Shown here: positions 18,674 to 25,900 of the stretch, in pieces
How positions within the stretch are numbered: position 1 is the stretch's first letter
How the letters are laid out: every line of letters begins with the position of its first letter
NCBI GenBank assembly: GCA_017051695.1
Contig: JAFIDK010000002.1
Span: 558,001 to 622,000, forward strand
Direction: 5' to 3'
DNA length: 64,000 nt
Origin: Algoriphagus aestuarii
GTDB taxonomy: Bacteria > Bacteroidota > Bacteroidia > Cytophagales > Cyclobacteriaceae
Notes under the pieces: generated by a model
Told to the model about the DNA's origin: nothing
Databases searched by the model: none
The model's input: only the letters and a program-made list of their open reading frames with translations
Translations under genes and position numbers: made by a program

Positions 18674-19618
18674 TCATTCTTTTCCGATATGGATTAATGC
18701 ATCTCCAACATTGATAACTGGTAAATTATTTATACCAATAACATGCCCATTTGACAAGGCCTTTACCGGAATCTTCACTTGGCCATAGGGATCAGAAATT
18801 TTTGCAAGGATCTGCCCTTTTTTAACTTCTTCTCCAAGTTTAATGTTTGAATTAAAAATACCTGAGGCTTTGGCTCGAATCCAGTCACTTTCCTTCAAAA
18901 AGATGGTGGATTGACTTTCTGGCCTTTCGCTGATCATGCCTAAGGAAGCAAGCATTCTTTTAGTCCCAAGCACTCCCTCTTCTATCGCGAAGTCATCCAA
19001 TCTCATGGATTCTCCTCCTTCAAACACTAAAATATGTTTCTTGAGCCGATAAGCTGACTTTCGGAAAGACTTTTCGATATACTTCGAGTTGACGACGAAA
19101 TGTGTACCAAAGGATTTTGCAAGGTCCACGGCAACTTTATCCTTATAATCTACCCGGATTTGAGGGTAGTTAGTCAGCATTCGACCACCTGTATGAAAGT
19201 CAATCCCATAATCAATCAAAGGAATAATTTCATTACTTAAAATATAGGCAATTCTGGAAGCCAAAGAGCCTTTTTTACTCCCTGGAAAACTCCTGTTCAA
19301 ATCCCGTCCATCTGGAAATGTCCTGCTGTTTGACAGGAATCCATAGATATTGACCAAAGGAATAATTATCAAAGTCCCTTTAAGTAATTCTATGTTTTCA
19401 TCTACTTCTTCCAGGATTTTTTTAGCTGTGGCTATACCATTGATTTCATCTCCATGCACTCCACCGGAAATCAAAACCACAGGTCCAGGTTCTTTGGAAG
19501 ACCGGATAAAAATCGGTAAATCTATCAATGTATGAGTAGGCAGTTTGGCAATTGCCAACTCAATATTCAATTTTTGGCCGGGTCTGATTCTTATCCCATT
19601 TATTACTAATTCTTTCAT
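18674..19618 (-). CDS. succinylglutamate desuccinylase/aspartoacylase family metallohydrolase
   Basis: 314 residues. The M14-like zinc site is visible: His55 and Glu58 in GGVHGDEING and His142 in DFHTGG, plus RDLNRSFPG, which places the substrate-binding arginine. A small C-terminal beta domain (about 235-310) with lipoyl-like features (ASGIF, LGEEVKKGQILAKI) is common in this branch. Members deacylate N-acyl amino acids or cut small peptides. It is first in a minus-strand run with egtB and egtD, separated by 34 bp with no terminator. No RimK-type ligase is near. Substrate unknown. Confidence 0.88.
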   Translation of the reverse strand: MKELVINGIRIRPGQKLNIELAIAKLPTHTLIDLPIFIRSSKEPGPVVLISGGVHGDEINGIATAKKILEEVDENIELLKGTLIIIPLVNIYGFLSNSRTFPDGRDLNRSFPGSKKGSLASRIAYILSNEIIPLIDYGIDFHTGGRMLTNYPQIRVDYKDKVAVDLAKSFGTHFVVNSKYIEKSFRKSAYRLKKHILVFEGGESMRLDDFAIEEGVLGTKRMLASLGMISERPESQSTIFLKESDWIRAKASGIFNSNIKLGEEVKKGQILAKISDPYGQVKIPVKALSNGHVIGINNLPVINVGDALIHIGKE

Positions 19619-19695
19619 GAAAAGTGCTCAAAGAATGTAAATTTCATTTCTTATCTAGTCAAAACTTGTTTATTTCGCAATACAAATTTTTCTCC

Positions 19696-20709
19696 ATGAA
19701 TATACAAGAAAACATTTCCCTAAAGCCTTTCAATACTTTTAGTCTGGACAAAAAAGCAAGATTTTTTACCAGCGTCAACTCCAGAGAGCAATTGATTGAA
19801 GCATTGATTTGGTCCAAAGGAAGAGGATTAGAAGTATTTATTTTAGGAGGTGGAAGTAATATTCTATTAACTCAGGACATCAATTCCCTGGTCATTAAAA
19901 TTGAAATCTCAGGGATTGAAAAAATCAAAGAAGACGAAGACTTTGTCTGGGTAAAAGTGGGTGCTGGTGAGAACTGGCATAATTTCGTGCTGTATGCCAT
20001 CGAAAAAGGATGGTCAGGAATTGAAAACCTCTCTTTAATTCCCGGTACAGTTGGAGCATCCCCCATGCAAAATATAGGAGCTTATGGAGTGGAGATCAAA
20101 GATGTTTTTGAAAGTTTGAAAGCACTAAACAGAGCCACACTGGAGCAAAAAGAATTTACTGCGGAAGATTGTCAATTTGGTTATAGAGAAAGCGTATTCA
20201 AACATGAGTTGAAAGGCAAGTTCATCATCACTTCTGTTACATATAAGCTGAGGAAAAAGCCAAACTTCAACCTTGAATACGGTGCGATTAAAGAAACTCT
20301 TGGGGAAAATTTAGACCAAGAAGTTACTTTGAAATCTGTAAGCGATGCCATCATCAAAATCAGACAATCCAAACTTCCAGACCCAAAAGTCATTGGGAAT
20401 GCAGGTTCATTTTTTAAGAATCCAACCATCTCGGAAGAAAGTTGGGAAAGTCTTAAAGAGAATTATCCGGACATTCCGGGTTATCAACTGCCAGATGGAA
20501 TAAAAATCCCTGCGGCATGGTTGATAGAACAAAGTGGATGGAAAGGTAGAAAATTTGGAGAAATTGGTGTTCATGAAAAGCAGCCTTTGGTACTCGTTAA
20601 CTACGGATCTGGAGATGGATTTGACATTAAATTACTTTCTGAAAAGATCCAACATTCAGTTTATGAAAAATTTGGAATCTCCCTACATCCAGAAGTCAAT
20701 TTCATTTAA
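19696..20709 (+). CDS. murB: UDP-N-acetylmuramate dehydrogenase
   Basis: 337 residues from the ATG at 19696; an in-frame start at 19624 would add a hydrophobic-aromatic stretch not found in MurB. The enzyme reduces UDP-GlcNAc-enolpyruvate to UDP-MurNAc with FAD and NADPH. Visible motifs are LGGGSNILL and IPGTVGASPMQNIGAYG (FAD), GNAGSFFKNP with the catalytic serine, and the terminal LHPEVNFI with the catalytic glutamate, as in the long E. coli-type enzyme. Its stop codon overlaps the stop of the convergent dCMP deaminase by 4 bp. Confidence 0.96.
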   Translation: MNIQENISLKPFNTFSLDKKARFFTSVNSREQLIEALIWSKGRGLEVFILGGGSNILLTQDINSLVIKIEISGIEKIKEDEDFVWVKVGAGENWHNFVLYAIEKGWSGIENLSLIPGTVGASPMQNIGAYGVEIKDVFESLKALNRATLEQKEFTAEDCQFGYRESVFKHELKGKFIITSVTYKLRKKPNFNLEYGAIKETLGENLDQEVTLKSVSDAIIKIRQSKLPDPKVIGNAGSFFKNPTISEESWESLKENYPDIPGYQLPDGIKIPAAWLIEQSGWKGRKFGEIGVHEKQPLVLVNYGSGDGFDIKLLSEKIQHSVYEKFGISLHPEVNFI

Positions 20710-21188
20710 ATCAATTCGTCCTGAACTGCCAATTCATGTGGGTATTTTTCTACTTGTACTCCAAACTTCCTGAGGAAATCAACTCCCTCATCTGACCCGA
20801 TTCCTTTGTATTCTGCATAAGAAAAAAGATAGACGACTTTTGCAATCCCCATGGAGAAAATAATCCGGGCGCAAGCAAGGCAAGGCGAAAGGGTGACATA
20901 AAGTGTAGAACCATCTACTGTAGTATTGTTTTTCACAGCATATAGAATGGCATTTTGTTCAGCGTGAAGAGCCAATGAACAACTTCCTTTACTATCTCTG
21001 GCGCATCCTTTATCAGGAAACTCCACATCACAATTGTGCGTTCCAGCAGGGGGACCGTTATAACCAATTGAAATAATTCTGGTCTCTTTGGTTAAAACAG
21101 CTCCTACATGTTTCTTAATACAATGGGATCTTTTGGCTAGGTTAACAGCCAATTCCATAAAAATATCGTCAAACTCAGGTTTCTCCAT
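20706..21188 (-). CDS. deoxycytidylate (dCMP) deaminase, ComEB-type
   Basis: 160 residues from the ATG at 21188. A longer frame to 21215 exists, but a good promoter -7 element lies inside it, so the inner start is preferred. The zinc site is complete: His75 and the proton-shuttling Glu77 in LHAEQNA, and Cys103/Cys106 in SPCLACA. It deaminates dCMP to dUMP for thymidylate synthesis; related riboflavin or competence deaminases are possible but the spacing and length fit dCMP deaminase. It is convergent with murB. Confidence 0.93.
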   Translation of the reverse strand: MEKPEFDDIFMELAVNLAKRSHCIKKHVGAVLTKETRIISIGYNGPPAGTHNCDVEFPDKGCARDSKGSCSLALHAEQNAILYAVKNNTTVDGSTLYVTLSPCLACARIIFSMGIAKVVYLFSYAEYKGIGSDEGVDFLRKFGVQVEKYPHELAVQDELI

Positions 21189-21203
21189 TTTCAGAACTTT
21201 GTG

Positions 21204-21231
21204 CAAAAATAACAATGATTCATTGGCTCAA
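21204..21231 (-). promoter_or_regulatory. Bacteroidota-type promoter of the dCMP deaminase gene
   Basis: On the minus strand TTG (21231-21229) is followed after 17 bp by TATTTTTG (21211-21204), matching the -33 TTG and -7 TAnnTTTG consensus. The -7 box ends 15 bp before the ATG at 21188. Confidence 0.65.
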
Positions 21232-21344
21232 GCTAGTTTATGGAATAATCCTTCGCTCATGTTCGTTTAATTAATGAAACTCACTATCATAAAATTGAAA
21301 TAAATTAGATTCAATAACGTCTTTCAAAACAAATAAATCACCCT

Positions 21345-21920
21345 ATGTCTGTTTTAAAAAAACTAAGCGTTTTGGGAATTATAAGCTTCATCTTTAGTTC
21401 ATGCAGTTCCATCGACATTTTTAAAGAAAATTCTGAAATCCCCATTCGTAAACCCTATGAAACCTTTGTCATCATTAATCAGGAAGTGGATATGCGTGGA
21501 TTCTCTTCCCAGTTCATCGATCAGCAAGTACAAATAAAACTCCAGGAGGAGTTAGAAAAAAGCGGGATGGTCTATGACAAGGAAAAACCAGATTTGGTAA
21601 TAAGGTATACTTCAAATGAAGATCAACGCAAAAGAACTACATCCAATTATTCCAACCCTTATCCATATTGGGGATATAGAGTTTGGGATCCTTGGGCTGC
21701 TTCAAGATACATGAACCCAAACTACGGCACTAAAACAACCAATTACGAGCTAATGCAGGTTATTGTGGATTTTATCGATCCAAAGGAAGATAAATTCTTA
21801 ATGACATTAACTGGAGTCACCGAAATCACCAATCCAAAATCAAAAAGCAAAAAAGTCTTATCTACAGTGGATAAAATCCTGGATACATTTATTGTTGAAA
21901 ATTCAGAGTCAAAAGAATAA
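21345..21920 (+). CDS. DUF4136 domain lipoprotein
   Basis: 191 residues. The N-terminus has a hydrophobic stretch ending in FSSC (Cys20), a lipobox. The mature domain (about 40-185) matches the DUF4136 pattern: a strand near ETFVIIN, an IDQQVQIKLQEELEKSG helix, PDLVIRYTS, then an aromatic low-complexity linker rich in Tyr, Pro and Trp, and a final VDFIDPKEDKFLMTLTG strand pair. Function unknown; the proteins are probably outer-membrane-associated. It is monocistronic as far as can be seen. Confidence 0.85.
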   Translation: MSVLKKLSVLGIISFIFSSCSSIDIFKENSEIPIRKPYETFVIINQEVDMRGFSSQFIDQQVQIKLQEELEKSGMVYDKEKPDLVIRYTSNEDQRKRTTSNYSNPYPYWGYRVWDPWAASRYMNPNYGTKTTNYELMQVIVDFIDPKEDKFLMTLTGVTEITNPKSKSKKVLSTVDKILDTFIVENSESKE

Positions 21921-22177
21921 TCCAATTCTCTCTGATTAAAATGAGGCATGGACCTTGTTCACCTTTAATGGACCAAATAGAAGTCAAATCTTTCCAATTC
22001 TAAACGCTTGACCCGCACTATGGATTTGGAAAACACCATCTCATTAGTCTGATTTGAGGATAATATATAAATCAAACTAAGGATTCAAAATTGTTGGCAT
22101 TTTATTTGTCTTTTAAACAGATCATATTAATTTTGTATGATATTTATTGTTGTTCAGTTGCACATTTTTGCATTTTG

Positions 22178-22534
22178 ATGTTAACTATAGTTCTCATAGA
22201 CGATGACCCAATCAGTACTTTTGTTACTGAAAAGCTCATTTCCAAAAACGTAAAGGAACCTTGTCAGTTCTATAAATACCAAAGTGCAAAAGCTGCCTTG
22301 AGTGAAATTTATAGTATTAAACCAAACTACTTGTTTTTGGATTTAAACATGCCTGAAATGACAGGATGGGATTTTTTAGATACACTGGACACAGCTCAAA
22401 ATGAAGCTAAAATCTACATATTGAGTAGTTCTGTAGACGAAAGGGACATTACGAAAGCCAGTGAATATCAATATGTGAAAGACTACCTTTCCAAGCCTTT
22501 AATTAAGAAATACATCAAGTCCATATTTAATTAA
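22178..22534 (+). CDS. stand-alone response regulator receiver domain
   Basis: 118 residues from the ATG at 22178; longer in-frame starts would add an unrelated hydrophobic leader. It is a single CheY-like receiver without an output domain: acidic pocket Asp8-Asp10 (LIDDDP), phosphoacceptor Asp55 (FLDLNMP), Ser83 (ILSSS) and Lys106 (SKP). No histidine kinase is adjacent. Its family in Bacteroidota often takes phosphate from hybrid kinases or Hpt proteins; an Hpt protein lies far away at 61.7 kb. Partner unknown. Confidence 0.93.
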   Translation: MLTIVLIDDDPISTFVTEKLISKNVKEPCQFYKYQSAKAALSEIYSIKPNYLFLDLNMPEMTGWDFLDTLDTAQNEAKIYILSSSVDERDITKASEYQYVKDYLSKPLIKKYIKSIFN

Positions 22535-22558
22535 ACTCAAATTCAGAGTTTGTTTTTT
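22533..22558 (+). terminator. terminator after the receiver-domain gene
   Basis: A 6-bp stem AAACTC/GAGTTT (22533-22538 with 22546-22551) overlaps the stop codon and is followed by a T-run. The AT-rich stem makes it weak to moderate. Confidence 0.6.
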
Positions 22559-22738
22559 GAATTTCGAACTTATTTTTTTTGTAAATTTTGCTGAAGAGAG
22601 AATTTACCAGACAGTTGAAGTTCCAATTTTCCCGCTAAAATTCTCTATGCTAGGCAGTAACTAATTAAAACTTATTTGCCAATAAATCGAGAAGAAACTT
22701 GTTCAAAAAAAATCTGCAAATCATTAAAAAAAATTAAT

Positions 22739-22754
22739 CGACAAGGTATTGTCG
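22739..22754 (+). other. small hairpin in the leader of the acidic micro-protein gene
   Basis: CGACAAGGTATTGTCG is a perfect 6-bp stem with a 4-nt loop, 62 bp upstream of the ATG at 22816. There is no T-run after it, so it is not a terminator. It may be a leader structure or an operator half-site pair; function unknown. Confidence 0.3.
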
Positions 22755-22815
22755 AAACTGAAATTTTAATTTAATTCGCAGCATAAAATTCATAACAAAC
22801 TATTAAAACACTGAT

Positions 22816-22992
22816 ATGGAGGATTTTGAAGACGATTTCGAAGAATTTGATGACTTTGAAGAAACGGATGAATTCGAAAATGATTTCGAAGATGAATACG
22901 ATCTTGACGAAGACAATGAATTCATAGATGACAATATCGTTGACTTTGACGAAGAAGACGACTTCGAAGAAGATTTCGATGATCTGGATTAA
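22816..22992 (+). CDS. extremely acidic 58-residue protein
   Basis: Of 58 residues 37 are Asp or Glu (21 D, 16 E), 10 are Phe, and none is Lys, Arg or Cys. Phe recurs every three to six residues in an acidic background (FEDDFEEFDDFEE). No domain is recognised. The start is the only ATG, 8 bp downstream of a purine-poor leader, and the frame ends in TAA at 22990. A real gene is supported by phase-consistent composition and by a co-oriented small gene and terminator downstream. It could be a nucleic-acid mimic, a cation buffer or a binder of basic proteins; all are speculation. Confidence 0.7.
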   Translation: MEDFEDDFEEFDDFEETDEFENDFEDEYDLDEDNEFIDDNIVDFDEEDDFEEDFDDLD

Positions 22993-23081
22993 AGAAAATA
23001 TACTTTAACTCCGCTCAGCTTTGGTAATTTCCCCTATTGAAATTATCTTCGGCCATTGTTAAACTCAATGATATAGGAATT

Positions 23082-23219
23082 ATGATTTTACTTGATGTTT
23101 TCAGTTCACCGATCGCCTTTGGAGCACAGACATTTATAACTATTGTTTGTGTATTAATCGGACTAGGTGCAGGAATTTCAGCAATTGACGTAAGAAGTAC
23201 TTTTACTAAAAAGAAGTAA
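23082..23219 (+). CDS. small single-pass membrane protein, unknown
   Basis: 45 residues from the ATG at 23082, or 60 from a TTG at 23037. A single hydrophobic segment (TFITIVCVLIGLGAGISAI) is followed by a basic tail ending TKKK, predicting a cytoplasmic C-terminus. It follows the acidic micro-protein gene by 45-90 bp and is closed by a strong terminator, so the two probably share a transcript. No family recognised. Confidence 0.5.
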   Translation: MILLDVFSSPIAFGAQTFITIVCVLIGLGAGISAIDVRSTFTKKK

Positions 23220-23234
23220 TTCTAATTGATATAA

Positions 23235-23268
23235 GTAAAAAAGGAGGTGAAAATTCATCTCCTTTTTT
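23235..23268. terminator. bidirectional terminator
   Basis: AAAAAAGGAGGTGA pairs with TCATCTCCTTTTTT (about 23237-23268), with A- and T-runs on both sides. It serves the small plus-strand gene and the convergent glycerate kinase gene, whose stop codon (23257-23255) lies in the loop region. Confidence 0.85.
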
Positions 23269-24358
23269 GTTTTAAGTCTATTTCGGCGATTGCATTTTCT
23301 AAATTTAATTTCGCTCTATTCTTTAGATTTGCTTGATTAAAATTTAAATCAGGCAGCTTTATGATTTCATCAAACCCCTCCTCTACTGACACATCTCCTG
23401 ATGTAATTAATAGGATTTTTTTCTGATGTGTTCGAGCTAGCTTCAGTAACTCAAAACAAGCCTTTCCGGATTTTGATTGGCTATCATATCTTCCCTCACC
23501 AGTTATGATCCAATCACTTCCATTTACTTTTTCCTCAATACCCGTTTTCTCAAAAAAATATCTAGCCCCGGTTTCAATTTTAGTCTCAAAAAAAGCTGAT
23601 AATCCAGCGGCTATCCCACCTGCTGCACCAAAACCTGGCAAATCCTCAAAAGTCTGATTAGCTTTTCGGTACATCAAATCAACTAACCAATTGCATTGAG
23701 ATTCATAACTAGGAATCTCGGACTTATTTAGCCCCTTTTGAGGACCAAAAACCGGGATAGCTCCAACATTTCCAAAAAACTGATTCTTTACATCACATAA
23801 AAATGTAAAACGTACAGGTGGAGTTTTAGGCGATCTTTGGACGTGCTTGATCTTAAACAAAAACTCAGGTGAAAACGGCGGGATCTCCCGGCCGTTTTTG
23901 TCCAAAAACTGAACTCCCAAAGCTTGCAAAATACCTATTCCTAAATCAATGGTAGCACTGCCGCCTAAGCCTAATACTATTTCCTGACATCCTTTAGAAA
24001 TTGCTTCTCTGATAAGAATTCCTGTTCCAAAGGAAGAAGCTAATCCAATATCCAGTTCATTGGGAGGAAGGTTACCTAAGCCAGAAACATTGGAAACATC
24101 AATTAGGCATTTATTTCCATCTTGAAAAAACATACCATTTATTGGCCTTCCAACAGCATTTAGACTCAATACCTGTATGGGCTTCAATTGTAAGTATTCG
24201 CCTAAAAGCTGACAAGTCCCATCTCCTCCGTCAGCGATGGGGTGAATTTGGGACTTGGTTTCAGGATAGTTTTCCTGAAGTTTTATATCAATAATAGCTC
24301 CGGCTTCCTTTGCGGAAAGTGTTCCTTTGAACGCATTCGGAGCAATTAAAACCTTCAC
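23255..24358 (-). CDS. glycerate kinase
   Basis: 367 residues, the GarK/GlxK (glycerate kinase type 1) family, which phosphorylates D-glycerate, usually to 2-phosphoglycerate. Diagnostic pieces are the N-terminal APNAFKGTLSA, then IADGGDGTC, LGLGGSATIDLGIG, GFGAAGGIAAGL and the GEGRYDSQSKSGK block. It starts 2 bp after the AGCS symporter stop, so the two are one operon. It may recycle glycerate from serine or glyoxylate metabolism. Its stop lies inside the downstream terminator hairpin. Confidence 0.94.
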   Translation of the reverse strand: MKVLIAPNAFKGTLSAKEAGAIIDIKLQENYPETKSQIHPIADGGDGTCQLLGEYLQLKPIQVLSLNAVGRPINGMFFQDGNKCLIDVSNVSGLGNLPPNELDIGLASSFGTGILIREAISKGCQEIVLGLGGSATIDLGIGILQALGVQFLDKNGREIPPFSPEFLFKIKHVQRSPKTPPVRFTFLCDVKNQFFGNVGAIPVFGPQKGLNKSEIPSYESQCNWLVDLMYRKANQTFEDLPGFGAAGGIAAGLSAFFETKIETGARYFFEKTGIEEKVNGSDWIITGEGRYDSQSKSGKACFELLKLARTHQKKILLITSGDVSVEEGFDEIIKLPDLNFNQANLKNRAKLNLENAIAEIDLKQKRR

Positions 24359-24360
24359 AG

Positions 24361-25749
24361 TTATGCGTTTTTCATTCTTTTGAAATAATCCTTGGATGCT
24401 TCTTTGACTTTTGGTGCAAGATAGATCGTCGAAATCATGGTTGGAATCGCCATGATAGCATACATCCCGTCTACCAAACTGATCACCACCTCAAGTGATG
24501 CTACCGCTCCCATAACGATGGTACCTAGATAAAAATAATTGTAATAATCCGCTCTTTTGGCTCCAAAGAGATAGTTAAAGCATTTATGACCATAATAGGA
24601 ATAAGTAAACATCGTGGACAATGCAAATACCAAAACCGCGATCATTAAGAGGTATTTTCCGAACCCTGGCAGAGCCATTTCAAAGGCATTCAAAGTCAGC
24701 TTTACTCCATCTGATTCGGTTGTTTGCCACACTCCCGTAAGCATAATGACTAAAGCCGTCAAAGTACAAACCACAATTGTATCGATAAACGGCCCGAGCA
24801 TTGCAATTAAACCTTCTCTGATAGGTTCATTGTTTTTAGAGGCACCATGCACCATTGGCGCAGTACCTATTCCGGCTTCATTTGAAAAAGCAGCTCGTCT
24901 CGCTCCGGTAATAATTACTGCTCCCACAGCACCTCCTGCTATTGCTTCTCCGGTAAAAGCATCTTCAATAATCATCCAAAGCATAGCTGGAACCTCTCCT
25001 ACGTATTTAAATACGATCAACAAGACAGAAATAAAATACAAAACCACCATGAATGGGACCATTTTAGATGCTACAGCAGCGATTCTTTTAATCCCACCTA
25101 AAATTACAATCGCAACCAATGACATCATAGTCACTCCTAATATCCAACGTGTCGATTGACCTAGGTCTATTCCTCCTAAAACAAATCTGGAAGAATCTCC
25201 TCCATCCAAACCTGCAGGAATAAAGATCACGGCTCTCAGAACAGCTGTCAATTGATTTGCCTGGAAAATAGCCAGGAGACCCAAAATCCCAGCAGTACAA
25301 AAAATAACCGATAAAAACTTCCATTTTTTACCCATTCCCTCTTCGATAACATACATCGGACCTCCCTGTACTTCCCCTGACGAATCTTTACCTCTAAACA
25401 TGATCGCAAGGCTACATGTATAGTATTTAGTAGCCATACCGACGAATGCAGAAACCCACATCCAGAATATAGCTCCAGGCCCCCCCATATTGATAGCGAT
25501 GGCCACACCACTGATGTTTCCTAAGCCTACAGTTGCAGCAATAGCAGAGGATAAAGCTTGAAATGAGGTGATTTGACCAGGAGCTAATTCATTATCATAT
25601 TTCCCACTCAATAAACGAATTGCATGCCCTATTTTTCTGAATGGAATAAAGCCAGAATGAAAAAATAAGATCATCCCACCGCCCAGCAACATGATTAACA
25701 TAGGAGTTCCCCAAATCCAGTTGCTGAAGGAAATAATTAAATCACCCAT
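24361..25749 (-). CDS. alanine/glycine:cation symporter (AGCS) family protein
   Basis: 462 residues with about ten to eleven transmembrane segments. Family signatures are visible: TVGLGNISGVAIAINMGGPGAIFWMW, then GGPMYVIEEGMG, and TGARRAAFSNEAGIGTAPMVHGA. It imports alanine, glycine or a related small amino acid with Na+. Located 2 bp upstream of glycerate kinase, it may supply an amino acid whose carbon skeleton yields glycerate; this link is inference. It is preceded by the terminator of the GH20 gene, so it has its own promoter in 25750-25850. Confidence 0.94.
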   Translation of the reverse strand: MGDLIISFSNWIWGTPMLIMLLGGGMILFFHSGFIPFRKIGHAIRLLSGKYDNELAPGQITSFQALSSAIAATVGLGNISGVAIAINMGGPGAIFWMWVSAFVGMATKYYTCSLAIMFRGKDSSGEVQGGPMYVIEEGMGKKWKFLSVIFCTAGILGLLAIFQANQLTAVLRAVIFIPAGLDGGDSSRFVLGGIDLGQSTRWILGVTMMSLVAIVILGGIKRIAAVASKMVPFMVVLYFISVLLIVFKYVGEVPAMLWMIIEDAFTGEAIAGGAVGAVIITGARRAAFSNEAGIGTAPMVHGASKNNEPIREGLIAMLGPFIDTIVVCTLTALVIMLTGVWQTTESDGVKLTLNAFEMALPGFGKYLLMIAVLVFALSTMFTYSYYGHKCFNYLFGAKRADYYNYFYLGTIVMGAVASLEVVISLVDGMYAIMAIPTMISTIYLAPKVKEASKDYFKRMKNA

Positions 25750-25854
25750 ATAATAATTGTCTTGTACTTTTAAGTTTAATTACTCGAAATAAAAGTTGAT
25801 AATAATCCCAATTTGAGCAAAATCAAAGATTTTTAAGGAAGAAGGTCAATAAAA

Positions 25855-25883
25855 AACCCGAATACTGTCAAAAGTACCCGGGT
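25855..25883 (-). terminator. terminator after the GH20 hexosaminidase
   Basis: A stem AACCCG..TAC/GTACCCGGGTT spans 25855-25883 with A/T runs on both sides. On the minus strand the run of Ts follows at 25854-25849. Confidence 0.8.
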
Positions 25884-25900
25884 TATTTTTTGAATTTTTA

